A DNA stretch of 64,000 nucleotides from Dactylosporangium fulvum. GTDB lineage: Bacteria; Actinomycetota; Actinomycetes; Mycobacteriales; Micromonosporaceae. A program made the translations under genes and the position numbers. The DNA is taken from NCBI RefSeq assembly GCF_025137375.1, contig NZ_CP073720.1:8828501-8892500 (forward strand), given 5' to 3'. Under the pieces are notes generated by a model. It did no database searches. It had not been told where the DNA came from and saw only the letters and a program-made list of their open reading frames with translations. Position 1 is the first letter of the stretch; each line of letters opens with the position of its first letter. This document shows positions 16,778 to 25,485 of this stretch, in pieces.

Positions 16778-17430
16778 GGGCCGGCGCTCTGGACGGCCAG
16801 GATCGCCAGGCGCACCCGGTTCGGCGCGCCGGTCTTGGTCATCAGCCCGGTGATGTGGGTCTTCACCGTCGTCACGCCCAGGTGCAGGCGGTCGGCGATC
16901 TCCTGGTTCGACAGCCCCTCGCCCACGAGGGCGAGCACGTCGCGCTCACGGGCGGTCAGGCCGGGCAGCGCCACCGCCCCGGGTGGCTGGACCGCCTCCG
17001 CCGCACCGTGCGCGGTGACCGCCCGCGACACCAGCCGCCGCAGTACGCCGGCGCTGAACGGGCTCTCCCCCTCGGCGGCCTTGCGGATGCCGTCGAGCAG
17101 CTCAGCCGGGGCGGCGTCCTTGACCAGGAAGCCGCACGCGCCGGCGGCCAGCGCCGGGTACAGGTGGTCGTCGTCGTCGAACGTGGTCACCACGAGGATC
17201 CGGCACGCGGGGTGGGCGTCCCGGATCCGCGCGGTCGCGGTGGTGCCGTCCATCCCGGGCATGCGCAGGTCCATGACCACGACGTCGGGATGCAGCTCGT
17301 CGGCGAGCCGGACGGCGTCGCGGCCGTTGTCGGCCTCGCCGACGACGTCGAGGTCCGGCTCGGCGTCGCACAGCATCCGCAGCCCGGCCCGCACGAGCCG
17401 CTGGTCGTCGACGAGCAGGACCCTGATCAT
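16765..17430 (-). CDS. NarL/LuxR-family response regulator
   Basis: 221 aa from ATG 17430; the longer frame upstream is the kinase gene read in another phase. Receiver domain with LLVDDQRLVRAG, phospho-Asp in VVVMDLRMPGMDG and Lys in GFLVKDA; LuxR-type HTH in LTARERDVLALVGEGLSNQEIADRLHL. Its start overlaps the kinase stop (ATGA). It is the last gene of a three-gene operon with the kinase and a membrane protein; its 3' end overlaps the glycosyltransferase 3' end by 13 bases on the opposite strand. Confidence 0.92.
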   Translation of the reverse strand: MIRVLLVDDQRLVRAGLRMLCDAEPDLDVVGEADNGRDAVRLADELHPDVVVMDLRMPGMDGTTATARIRDAHPACRILVVTTFDDDDHLYPALAAGACGFLVKDAAPAELLDGIRKAAEGESPFSAGVLRRLVSRAVTAHGAAEAVQPPGAVALPGLTARERDVLALVGEGLSNQEIADRLHLGVTTVKTHITGLMTKTGAPNRVRLAILAVQSAGPQSR

Positions 17431-18626
17431 GCCGCCGCCGGCAACACGGTGCCCAGCGCCCAGCCACCGCCGACGACCGGACCGGCCTCGAGTCTCCCGC
17501 CGAGGACCTGCACCCGCTCGCGCATCCCGACGATGCCGTGGCCGGTGCCGGGCGCCGGCACGACGGGGCCGGACCCTCCGTCGTCCGTCACCGACCACTC
17601 CACGGCCCGGTCCCGCATCCGCACGACGAGCCGGGCGTGCGCGGCCGGACCGGCGTGCCGGGCGACGTTCGTCAGGGCCTCCTGGGTCAGTCGGAGCACG
17701 GCCAGTCCCCGTACCGCATCCAATGTGGACACCTCCGGATCGATGTCGGCGTCGACCGTCACGCCGGTCTGCCGGGCCCGGTCGGCGGCGGCCTCGAGCG
17801 CGGCGGGCAACGACTCCGGCTCGATCGACACGACGGCGGGGGATCCCGCGACGGTGCCGGCCTCGGGGGCACGCAGCACGGTGACGAGCTGCCGCAGGTC
17901 GGCGAGCGCGGCGGTGCCGGTGGCGTGCACGTCGTCGAGGACCGCGACGGTGCGCGGGTCGGGCCGGGCGCCGCCGGTCAGCACGTGCCGGGCCACCCCG
18001 ACCCGCAGCACGATCGAGGCGACGTGGTGCGCGACGACGTCGTGGAGCTCCCGGGCGATGGCGGTGCGCTCGTCGGCCCGCGCCGCCCGGGTCTCGGACA
18101 GCCGTCGCCGCTCCTCTTCCGTGGCCCGGGCCTCGGCCTGCCGGGCCAGCTGCCGCGTGGCGCGGATGTTCGCGCCGAACAACACCGGGACGCCGACCAG
18201 GATGAGGGTGTTGTACGTGACGCCGAGCGCCTCGCCGGGCAGTTTGTGCCAGTCGTCGGCATAGTTCACGCCGAAGAGCGCGGCGGTGACGATCCACAGC
18301 TTCGGGCCGGGGCTGTGCAGCGCGAGCTCCAGCGCGGCCCAGCTCGACCCGACCGTGGGGATGACCGTCTGCCCTTCGCCGCACAGCGAGGCGACCGCGA
18401 GGACCGCCGTCTGCGCGAGTGCGCCCGCGAACGGGAGGCGGGCGCACAGCGGGACGAGCGCGAACTCGGTGAGATCGGCGGCCCAGTCGACCCAGTTGCG
18501 CGGCTCGGCCGGGTTGCGCAGCAGCAGGAGGTATCCGACGCCGCTCAGCGAGAGCAGGAGCAGCCTGGCTGAGGCGTACCGCTCGTCGAACATCCGGGTG
18601 AGCACGGCTCCACGATAGGGCTTCAT
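17427..18626 (-). CDS. NarL-type sensor histidine kinase
   Basis: 399 aa. About five or six membrane helices in the first 165 residues, a linker coiled coil (RQLARQAEARATEEERRRLSETRAA), then HisKA_3 with His in IARELHDVVAHHVASIV, and an HATPase domain (QEALTNVARHAGP, DDGGSG, GTGHGIVGMRERV). Start at ATG 18626, which overlaps the stop of the preceding membrane-protein gene by four bases. It signals to the response regulator encoded immediately after. Confidence 0.9.
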   Translation of the reverse strand: MKPYRGAVLTRMFDERYASARLLLLSLSGVGYLLLLRNPAEPRNWVDWAADLTEFALVPLCARLPFAGALAQTAVLAVASLCGEGQTVIPTVGSSWAALELALHSPGPKLWIVTAALFGVNYADDWHKLPGEALGVTYNTLILVGVPVLFGANIRATRQLARQAEARATEEERRRLSETRAARADERTAIARELHDVVAHHVASIVLRVGVARHVLTGGARPDPRTVAVLDDVHATGTAALADLRQLVTVLRAPEAGTVAGSPAVVSIEPESLPAALEAAADRARQTGVTVDADIDPEVSTLDAVRGLAVLRLTQEALTNVARHAGPAAHARLVVRMRDRAVEWSVTDDGGSGPVVPAPGTGHGIVGMRERVQVLGGRLEAGPVVGGGWALGTVLPAAA

Positions 18627-19576
18627 CGAAGGATCGCGGCGGTCCCGCCCGCGCCGGCCGAGGCGAGGAGTCCGGCGGCGGTCAGGGTGAGCGTGTCCGG
18701 GTGGATGAGCGGCTGCCCGCGCAGCGCCTGCCAGGTGACCAGGGCGAGCAGGCCGGTGAAGAGGGCGGCGCCGAGCAGGACGAGCCGGGCCCGCCGGTCG
18801 GGCGTGAGCCGCGGCGTCCGCCGGGCCAGCAGCGCCAGCAGCATCGCGAGCACCGGCAGCAGCTGCAGGGCGTGCAGGCCGACGAAGTGCGGGATGCGCA
18901 GGTCGCCGCCGGTGGTGCTCCAGCCGGTGAGCAGCATGCCGGACCCGCCGTCCTCGACGCCGACGCTGTGCGCGCCGATGATCGTGTCCTCGCCGGCCGC
19001 GAGCTTCTCCCGCTGCGACGCCGACGGCAGCAGCATGAGCGTGCCCAGTGACATGCCGACGATGGACAGGACCACGCCGAGCCGCACCGCCCAGCGGTTC
19101 GCGCGGTCAGTGATGCCGGACCGGAAGAGCAGCACGGCGAGGATGAGCGTGCCGACCCACAGGACGGAGATGGTGGCACCCATCGCGGTCCACACGAAGT
19201 CGTCGAACGGCGTCGTGGAGTTGAAGTGGCTCGCCCGGCCGCGGGCCGCCTGCCCGGCGATGAGCAGCACCTCGAAGGCGCCGCTGACCGCGACGGCCGT
19301 GCCGGCCCAGTGCGCCAGCCGCTTGCGGCGCTCGACCAGCGTGATCATCCAGGCGAGCGTCATGCAGTACAACACGAACGAGACCGCGAACTTGAAGGGC
19401 TTGAGCCAGACGGGGACGCCGCCGACCAGGCGGTCGTCGAGGAGCAGGCCGGCGGCGCTCCACACGGCGAGGACAGCCATGACGGCCGCGACGAGCATGA
19501 GCGGCCGGTGCCACCGGGCGGCCCGCCGGGCGCTGCCGGCGACGGATGCGACGGATGCGTGCTGGAGTGTTGTCAT
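18623..19576 (-). CDS. Multi-pass membrane protein, first gene of a two-component operon
   Basis: 317 aa, about eight hydrophobic helices. No domain that I recognise with certainty; the stretch DDRLVGGVPVWLKPFKFAVSFVLYCMTLAWM is recurrent in actinobacterial conserved membrane proteins of unknown function. Start at ATG 19576. Stop and next start overlap, so it is translated together with the kinase and regulator and may be the sensed component or the regulated output. That role is inferred only from gene order. Confidence 0.75.
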   Translation of the reverse strand: MTTLQHASVASVAGSARRAARWHRPLMLVAAVMAVLAVWSAAGLLLDDRLVGGVPVWLKPFKFAVSFVLYCMTLAWMITLVERRKRLAHWAGTAVAVSGAFEVLLIAGQAARGRASHFNSTTPFDDFVWTAMGATISVLWVGTLILAVLLFRSGITDRANRWAVRLGVVLSIVGMSLGTLMLLPSASQREKLAAGEDTIIGAHSVGVEDGGSGMLLTGWSTTGGDLRIPHFVGLHALQLLPVLAMLLALLARRTPRLTPDRRARLVLLGAALFTGLLALVTWQALRGQPLIHPDTLTLTAAGLLASAGAGGTAAILR

Positions 19577-19897
19577 GCCCTGACGGTGCCGTCTTCCGCC
19601 CGGCCGGCTCTTCCTGCCGGACGCCCGACCTCCGGCCTCAGGGATGAGGACGGCTCCTACCAGAGGCCGATCAGAGCCCGACCCTTGCACTGGAGAGCGC
19701 TCTCCTCTCCATGCGTAGTGCCGCCCGACTTGTACCGAATGACGGCACCTCGACGGCGTGACGTATTGACGAACAGCCCCACCGGGAGCACCATCTGGGA
19801 GAGCGCTCTCCAAGCGTTCGACCCGCCCACCGGCGCTGCGACGCGCCGGTCCGCGGCGTGACCGCCTCACGCCGTCACACACCCCTGGGAGCTCCCC
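19577..19897. promoter_or_regulatory. Divergent control region with two GGAGAGCGCTCTCC palindromes
   Basis: 321 bases without a gene between the membrane-protein operon and the DUF1996 gene. Two identical perfect 14-bp palindromes, GGAGAGCGCTCTCC, lie at 19692-19705 and 19798-19811, 106 bp centre to centre. They resemble LacI-family operators of actinobacterial glycan-use genes such as the CebR/CelR site TGGGAGCGCTCCCA, but with a different half-site. The spacing suggests repression by a looping or cooperatively bound regulator of the secreted protein downstream. Confidence 0.65.
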
Positions 19898-21325
19898 TTG
19901 AGAACAGGAACCGCAGGCAGACCCCGGCTCAGAAGAATCCTCGCCCCGCTCGCGGTCAGCACCACCGTCGTCGCGTCGGTCGTGGTCGGCGCCCTCCAGC
20001 TCACCGCCGCCGACGCCGCCACCGGCACCCTGCTGTCGCAGGGCCGCCCCGCCCTCGCCTCCTCGACCGAACTCGGCGAGACGCCTGCCACGGCCGCGGT
20101 CGACGGCAACAACGCCACCCGCTGGGGCAGCCAGTGGAGCGACCCGCAGTGGCTGCGGGTCGACCTCGGCTCGACCGCCACCATCTCCCAGGTCGTCCTG
20201 CAGTGGGAGGCGGCGTACGCGAAGGCGTTCCAGATCCAGACCTCGCCCGACGGCAACGCCTGGACCTCCATCTACAGCACGACCACCGGGACCGGCGGCA
20301 CGCAGACCCTCGACGTCAACGGCACCGGCCGGTACGTGCGGATGTACGGCACCCAGCGCGGCACCGGCTACGGCTACTCGCTCATCGAGTTCAAGGTCTA
20401 CGGCACCTCCGGCTCCACGCCCCCGCCGACCGGCGGCCCCGGCTACGTGATGGCCAACCCGCCCGTCACCGGCGTGGTGCCCTCGACGGCGATCCCGCCG
20501 CAGACCAACCCGCTCACGACGCACCACGAGTTCCAGGCGAACTGCTCGGTGAGCCGCAGCAACCTGCCCGACGACCCGATCGTGTTCTTCGGCCTGCCCG
20601 GCGCCTCGCACTCGCACACGTTCATGGGCAACACCACGACCAACGCCAACACGACGCTGCAGTCGCTGCAGGCCGGCGGCACCGCGTGCGTGACGCCGGG
20701 TGACAAGAGTGCGTACTGGATGCCGACGCTCTACAACGGCACCGCCGCCGTCCAGCCGGTCGGCCCACAGGTCATCTACTACAAGAGCGGCGTCATCGAC
20801 TACCGCAGCGTGCGGCCGTTCCCGGCCGGCCTGCGCTACGTCGTCGGCAGCCCGTCGTCCACGTTGGACGAGTTCAAGAACCACCCCGGCACGGTCGAGG
20901 GCTTCGAGTGCGGCGACAGCGTCCGCAACTGGGACATCCCCGCCAACTGCGCCGCGGGCAGCCAGCTCAACGTCCGGTTCCAGGCCCCCAGTTGCTGGGA
21001 CGGCCTGCACCTGGACACGCCGGACCACAAGTCGCACATGGCCTACCCGGTCGTCGGGGTCTGCCCGTCGTCCCACCCGGTCGCCGTGCCGATGATCGAG
21101 TTCAAGATGGCGTGGCCGGTCAGCGGCAACATGGCCGACGTCCACTTCTCCAGCGGACGCGGCTACTCGTTCCACTACGACTTCTACAACGCGTGGGAAG
21201 CGCCGATCCTGGCCGCCCTGTCGAACCACTGCATCAACGGTGGCCTGCAGTGCAACCCGCGCGGCTTCGACCAGTACAAGCCGGAGCGCGGCGCGGCGCT
21301 GACCGAGAACTACCAGCTGCCGTAA
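19898..21325 (+). CDS. Secreted F5/8-type C plus DUF1996 protein
   Basis: 475 aa from TTG 19898, with GGGAGCT a few bases upstream. A signal peptide (basic RRILAPLA, hydrophobic core, cut near ADAA at about 41) is followed by a discoidin/F5-8 type C carbohydrate-binding domain (about 45-165: NNATRWGSQWSDPQWLRVDLGSTATISQVVLQWE), a short PPPTGG linker and a DUF1996 domain (about 185-470, with HHEFQANCSVSRSN, SHSHTFMGN and DGLHLDTPDHKSHMAYP). DUF1996 is common in secreted fungal and actinobacterial proteins near glycan degradation genes, but its activity is unknown. Controlled presumably by the two palindromes upstream. Confidence 0.85.
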   Translation: MRTGTAGRPRLRRILAPLAVSTTVVASVVVGALQLTAADAATGTLLSQGRPALASSTELGETPATAAVDGNNATRWGSQWSDPQWLRVDLGSTATISQVVLQWEAAYAKAFQIQTSPDGNAWTSIYSTTTGTGGTQTLDVNGTGRYVRMYGTQRGTGYGYSLIEFKVYGTSGSTPPPTGGPGYVMANPPVTGVVPSTAIPPQTNPLTTHHEFQANCSVSRSNLPDDPIVFFGLPGASHSHTFMGNTTTNANTTLQSLQAGGTACVTPGDKSAYWMPTLYNGTAAVQPVGPQVIYYKSGVIDYRSVRPFPAGLRYVVGSPSSTLDEFKNHPGTVEGFECGDSVRNWDIPANCAAGSQLNVRFQAPSCWDGLHLDTPDHKSHMAYPVVGVCPSSHPVAVPMIEFKMAWPVSGNMADVHFSSGRGYSFHYDFYNAWEAPILAALSNHCINGGLQCNPRGFDQYKPERGAALTENYQLP

Positions 21326-21341
21326 TCACCGACCGACCCAC

Positions 21342-21376
21342 GCCGCCACACCGGGTTCATCGACCGGTGTGGCGGC
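21342..21376. terminator. Bidirectional hairpin between convergent genes
   Basis: 13-bp perfect inverted repeat (21342-21354 and 21364-21376, loop of 9) lying just after the DUF1996 stop and overlapping the last codons of the opposite-strand NmrA-like gene. Probably stops transcription from both sides. Confidence 0.6.
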
Positions 21377-22316
21377 GGCCGGTCGCCACGGGCGAGAGCC
21401 GGTCGAGCGTCTCCCGCGGCAGCTGCGCCACGTATTCCCCGACGCCCTGGGCGGGCCTGCCGAGGATCCGCTCGACGTCGCGGGTGTACCGGTCGTAGCG
21501 CCCGAGGGCGTGCAGCCGCGCCATGGTCGCCAGGTGCTCGGCCAGGTGCTCCGGCAGGCCGAGCGGCGCGAGGACCTCGTCGACCCACTGGCGGTACGGC
21601 ATGTCGACGTAGGCGACCGGCCGGCCGAGCGCCTCCGCGAACTGCAGCGCCAGCTCCACCCCGGTCACCGCGCCGGGACCCGTCAGCTCGTACGCCTGGA
21701 GCAGGTGCGGCGCCGGATCGGCGAGGACCTCCGCGACGACCGCGGCCACGTCCGCGGCCAGGACGGGCGAGGTACGGGCGGAGCCGAACGGCAGCCGGAT
21801 CGTGCCGTCCCGCGCGATCGAGTCGACGATCGACGCGGTGAGCATCGGGTTCTCCATGAACACCGTCGGGCGGATCTCGACGACGGGCAGCCCGGACCAG
21901 CCGAGGACCCGCTCGCCGAGCCACTGCAGGCGGTGCTGGCGCGACTCGACCGTGCTGATGAGGGTCATCTGCGAGACCGTCATCTGCGACATGTTGACGA
22001 ACGCCTCGAGGTCCCCGACCTGTCGCGCGGCGACGGCCGCGACGGTGGTCGCCTCCAGGTAGCCGGACGACGGGCTCATCCCGAAGTACACCCGCCCGCA
22101 GCCGGTCATCGCGCGGAGCACGTCGTCGCCGCGGGTGAGGTCGCCGACGACGACGTCGGCGCCGGTGGCGCGCAGCGCCTGGGCCCGCTCGTCCTCGTGG
22201 TGGACGAAGGCGCGCACGGGAAGGCCGCGGGCACGCAGGGTCTCGACGACCCGGCGGCCGATCGCACCGACCGCCCCGCCCGCGCCGGTGACCAGGATCG
22301 GACGCGTCTCGGACAT
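21357..22316 (-). CDS. NmrA-like NAD(P)-binding protein
   Basis: 319 aa. An N-terminal Rossmann motif, VTGAGGAVGAIGRRVVETLRARG, is followed by the NmrA/HSCARG pattern ALRATGADVVVGDLTRGDDVLRAMTGCGRVYFGMSPS. The catalytic Tyr-X3-Lys of short-chain dehydrogenases is absent, as is usual for this group, so it is more likely a redox sensor or atypical oxidoreductase than a classical dehydrogenase. Single gene, convergent with DUF1996 and divergent from the SPFH gene. Confidence 0.8.
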   Translation of the reverse strand: MSETRPILVTGAGGAVGAIGRRVVETLRARGLPVRAFVHHEDERAQALRATGADVVVGDLTRGDDVLRAMTGCGRVYFGMSPSSGYLEATTVAAVAARQVGDLEAFVNMSQMTVSQMTLISTVESRQHRLQWLGERVLGWSGLPVVEIRPTVFMENPMLTASIVDSIARDGTIRLPFGSARTSPVLAADVAAVVAEVLADPAPHLLQAYELTGPGAVTGVELALQFAEALGRPVAYVDMPYRQWVDEVLAPLGLPEHLAEHLATMARLHALGRYDRYTRDVERILGRPAQGVGEYVAQLPRETLDRLSPVATGRRHTGR

Positions 22317-22419
22317 TTCGCCGTACTACCCGCGCACCAGTCGATCATGCCCTGCGCCTTGACACCGTTGGGAAGACTGGGCGCCTCCACGGACAGTCTT
22401 CCCCGACGAGGAGCCGGCG

Positions 22420-23763
22420 ATGTCGACCAGCAACGCGTACCTCGACCAGGTGGTCAAGCAGCAGGAGCGCCTGGAGGCGGACCTGCGGTCCAAGCGCGCG
22501 CCGGCGCCGGCCAAGGCGAGCGCCCCCGGTCCACCGCCCCGCGGCGGGCGGCAGGGCGGCGACGGCGGGCAGCCCACCTCGAGCGCGGTCGAGGTCCGCA
22601 TCACCGGGTTCGGCCGGTGGAAGACGGTGCTGGTGCCGCCGAACGCCTTTGTCGTACACACCCGCCGCGGGCGGGGCGAGCCGCTGCACGTCGGCCTCGG
22701 CGTGTCCTTCCGGTACAACCCGGCGACCGACTCCTATCTCGTCGTGCCCGGCGCGATGCAGACGATCCTCATCAACGCGTACTGCATCTGCAGTGAGCTG
22801 CAGGGTGTGCTCGTCCAGGCCTACGTCCAGTGGATCATCGAGGACTTCGCCACGGCGTACCGCAAGCTCGACTTCGGCGACGCGGAGGACCCGATGCGCG
22901 TGGTCAACCTCCAGCTCAAGGAGCAGGCGGAGGCGGCCGTCAAGGACAAGGTCGCCACGCTGAGCGTCAGCGCCGTCCTCAGCGACAAGCAGCCGATCAT
23001 CGAGGAGCTGACCGCGCGGCTGCGCGCCGTCGCCGAGGGTGTCGGGCTGCGGATCGTCACCGTACAGATCAAGGAGGCGGTGGTCAGCTCGGCGCGCCTG
23101 TGGGAGAACCTGCAGAAGCCGTACCGCGCCGAGCAGGGCCGGATCGCCCGCCTCGCCGAACTGGCCGCCGACGAGGCGATCGGCGAACGGGAGCTGGCCG
23201 CGGGCCGCCTCCGCGAGACGCAGGTGATCGAGAACGAGCGGGACCTCGCCGACCTGCGCGCCCGCGGCGCGGCCCTCCAGTTCGACCGCGAGGCCGCCGA
23301 GCGCCTGCGCCGCGCGCGGCGCGAGCAGGAGGACGCCCGCGCCCTCGCCGACCTCCAGGACGCCACGAACCGCCACGCGCTGGCGCTCGAGCGCGAGCGG
23401 GCGGCGGAGGAGGCCGAGATCGGCAGGCTGCGCATCGAGCGCGAGACAGAGCTCGACCGCCTGAAGGTCGAGGGCGAGCTGGCGGTCGCGGCGGCGCGGG
23501 CACAGGCCGGGCACGAGCAGGCGCTGCTGGAGCTCGAACGGGTCCGGCAGCGGGCCGCGATCGACAACGCCCAGTCCCCGGAGAGCATCCAGGCCAGGCT
23601 GGTCGACTCGCTGCCGGAGATCGTCGGCCGGATGCCCAAGCCGGCGGAGCTCCGGTCGGTGACGATCGGTGGCACCGACCCGACCACGGTGAGCGGCCTG
23701 ATCGCCGAGCTGGCCGGGGTGGTCAGCGCCCTGCAGACCACCATGGCCCGCAAGCCCTCCTGA
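22420..23763 (+). CDS. SPFH/band-7 domain protein, flotillin-like
   Basis: 447 aa. A proline- and glycine-rich N-terminal tail (about 1-55) replaces the usual membrane hairpin. It is followed by an SPFH domain (about 60-245: VEVRITGFGRWKTVLVPPNAFVVHTRRG, then VVNLQLKEQAEAAVKDKVATLSVSAVL, and GLRIVTVQIKEAVV) and a long charged coiled coil (about 245-395) rich in Glu, Arg and Ala. SPFH proteins make ring or cage oligomers on membranes and organise proteases or lipid domains. Lack of a visible membrane anchor suggests a soluble or peripherally bound oligomer. GGAGCCGGCG precedes the ATG. Confidence 0.8.
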   Translation: MSTSNAYLDQVVKQQERLEADLRSKRAPAPAKASAPGPPPRGGRQGGDGGQPTSSAVEVRITGFGRWKTVLVPPNAFVVHTRRGRGEPLHVGLGVSFRYNPATDSYLVVPGAMQTILINAYCICSELQGVLVQAYVQWIIEDFATAYRKLDFGDAEDPMRVVNLQLKEQAEAAVKDKVATLSVSAVLSDKQPIIEELTARLRAVAEGVGLRIVTVQIKEAVVSSARLWENLQKPYRAEQGRIARLAELAADEAIGERELAAGRLRETQVIENERDLADLRARGAALQFDREAAERLRRARREQEDARALADLQDATNRHALALERERAAEEAEIGRLRIERETELDRLKVEGELAVAAARAQAGHEQALLELERVRQRAAIDNAQSPESIQARLVDSLPEIVGRMPKPAELRSVTIGGTDPTTVSGLIAELAGVVSALQTTMARKPS

Positions 23764-23783
23764 CCGCGCCGGAGCTCGGCGTA

Positions 23784-23811
23784 TTGACTTTTAGTTAAGT
23801 TTATTTATCGT
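23784..23811 (+). promoter_or_regulatory. AT-rich promoter of the chitinase gene
   Basis: An unusually AT-rich stretch in GC-rich DNA. TTGACT (23784-23789) and TATCGT (23806-23811), 16 bp apart, fit a sigma-A type promoter; TTAGTTAAGTTTATTTA lies between them. A GGAGG ribosome site follows at 23837-23841. Confidence 0.5.
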
Positions 23812-23846
23812 TGTGCCTCAATGGGACTCTCCATCTGGAGGCTGTG

Positions 23847-25436
23847 ATGGCACTACGACTCCGGCTTGTCCTGGCCGCCGCCACGGTCCTCGCGGCGGCC
23901 GGTGGCATCGCCGTGATCACCACCCCCGCGCAGGCGGCCGGCTCGCTCACCGCCACACTCACGTACGACGCCGACTGGGGCTCGGGCTACCAGGCGAAGT
24001 ACACCGTCACCAACGGCACCGCAGCCACCGTCACCTCGTGGAAGGTGGAGTTCGACCTGCCGGGCGGCTCGGCGCTCGGCAGTTACTGGGACGCGCTGAT
24101 GAGCCAGTCCGGCACGCACGTCACCGCGAACAACCGCACCTACAACGGCACGCTCGCCCCGGGCGCCTCGACGACGTTCGGGTTCCTCGTCTCCGGCTCC
24201 GGCAAGCCGGCCAACTGCAAGATCAACGGCGCCGCGTGCACGGGCGGCGGCGGAGGGGGCACCGACACCCAGGCACCGACCGCGCCGGGCAACCTGCGTG
24301 TCACCGGCACCACGTCCTCCAGCGTCAGCCTCGCCTGGAACGCGTCCACCGACAACGTCGGCGTCACCGCCTACGACATCTACCGGGGCGCAACGCTCGC
24401 GGCGACGGTGACGGGCACCAGCGGTACCGTCGCCGGCCTTTCCGCGTCCACCGCGTACACCTTCACCGTGAAGGCCCGCGACGCCGCCGGCAACACCTCG
24501 CCGGCCAGCAACCAGGTCAGCGCCACGACCACGGCCGGCGGAGGGGGCGGTGGCGGCTCCACCATCCCGGTCGCGCCCTACGTCGACATGGGTGCCTGGC
24601 CCACCCCGTCCCTGACGGACATGGCCACCGCCGGCAACCTCAAGAGCTTCACGCTCGCGTTCGTCAACAGCGCCGGCTGCAAGGCCTCCTGGTTCAACGC
24701 CTACGACCCGCGTGCCGCCTGGGCCAAGGACCAGATCGACGCGATCCGGGCGCGCGGCGGCGACGTCAAGATCTCGTTCGGCGGCGCGAGCGGCATCGAG
24801 CTCGCCCAGGCCTGCTCGACCCCGGCCGCCGTGGCCGCCGAGTACCAGGCGGTCGTCGACGCGTACGCGCTGCAGTACATCGACCTCGACATCGAGGGCG
24901 CGGCCGTCGCCGACCCGACCTCGGTGAACCGCCGGTCGCAGGCACTGGCCCTGCTCCAGGCCGCCCGGCCGAGCCTGAAGATCTCGCTGACCCTGCCGGT
25001 CCTGCCGGAGGGGCTCACCGCCGACGGCCTCAACGTCGTACGGTCGGCGCGGGACGCCGGCGTCAACCTCGACCTGGTCAACGTCATGGCGATGGACTAC
25101 CAGCGGTCGAGCGGCGACTACGGCAACTTCGCGGTGCAGGCCGCGCAGTCGACGTTCGCTCAGCTCAAGAGCCTGTACCCGGCCAAGACCGACGCCCAGG
25201 TCTGGCGGATGGTCGGTGTGACCCCGATGCTCGGCAAGAACGACGACGGCGGCACGTACGACCAGAACGACGCCCGCCAGCTGGTCAGCTTCGCCCAGAC
25301 GAACCACCTGGGCATGCTGTCCTTCTGGGAGGCGTCCCGCGACCGCAACGCCTGCAACGGGGCGCTCTACATGTGCACGAACATCCCCCAGCAGCCGTAC
25401 GAGTTCAGCAGGATCTTCGCCGGCTACACCGGCTGA
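23847..25436 (+). CDS. Secreted GH18 chitinase with CBM2 and fibronectin-III domains
   Basis: 529 aa from ATG 23847, preceded by GGAGG; the ATG-like codon further upstream is rejected. Order: signal peptide (cleavage near AQA-AG, about 31), CBM2-type cellulose/chitin-binding domain (about 33-130, with conserved Trp residues and a Cys pair), Gly-rich linker, Fn3 domain (about 145-230), second Gly-rich linker, GH18 catalytic domain (about 245-529). The GH18 motif is YIDLDIEG, with Glu as acid and the preceding Asp residues in place; the MAMDY motif that helps position the intermediate is also present. It hydrolyses chitin outside the cell. Confidence 0.92.
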   Translation: MALRLRLVLAAATVLAAAGGIAVITTPAQAAGSLTATLTYDADWGSGYQAKYTVTNGTAATVTSWKVEFDLPGGSALGSYWDALMSQSGTHVTANNRTYNGTLAPGASTTFGFLVSGSGKPANCKINGAACTGGGGGGTDTQAPTAPGNLRVTGTTSSSVSLAWNASTDNVGVTAYDIYRGATLAATVTGTSGTVAGLSASTAYTFTVKARDAAGNTSPASNQVSATTTAGGGGGGGSTIPVAPYVDMGAWPTPSLTDMATAGNLKSFTLAFVNSAGCKASWFNAYDPRAAWAKDQIDAIRARGGDVKISFGGASGIELAQACSTPAAVAAEYQAVVDAYALQYIDLDIEGAAVADPTSVNRRSQALALLQAARPSLKISLTLPVLPEGLTADGLNVVRSARDAGVNLDLVNVMAMDYQRSSGDYGNFAVQAAQSTFAQLKSLYPAKTDAQVWRMVGVTPMLGKNDDGGTYDQNDARQLVSFAQTNHLGMLSFWEASRDRNACNGALYMCTNIPQQPYEFSRIFAGYTG

Positions 25437-25445
25437 CGCCGCGCG

Positions 25446-25472
25446 GGCCGGCCCGGTTGCACCGGGCCGGCC
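25446..25472 (+). terminator. Strong hairpin after the chitinase gene
   Basis: 11-bp perfect inverted repeat (25446-25456 and 25462-25472, loop TTGCA) lying 10 bases after the chitinase stop and shortly before the convergent PNPOx-like gene, so it may serve both strands. Confidence 0.7.
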
Positions 25473-25485
25473 TTCGCCCGAAGGC

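Noticed and set aside
16765..18447. 560-aa frame joining a response regulator to upstream sequence
   Set aside because: Only the part from 17430 is a receiver-HTH protein; the rest is the kinase gene read out of phase. Not a fusion.
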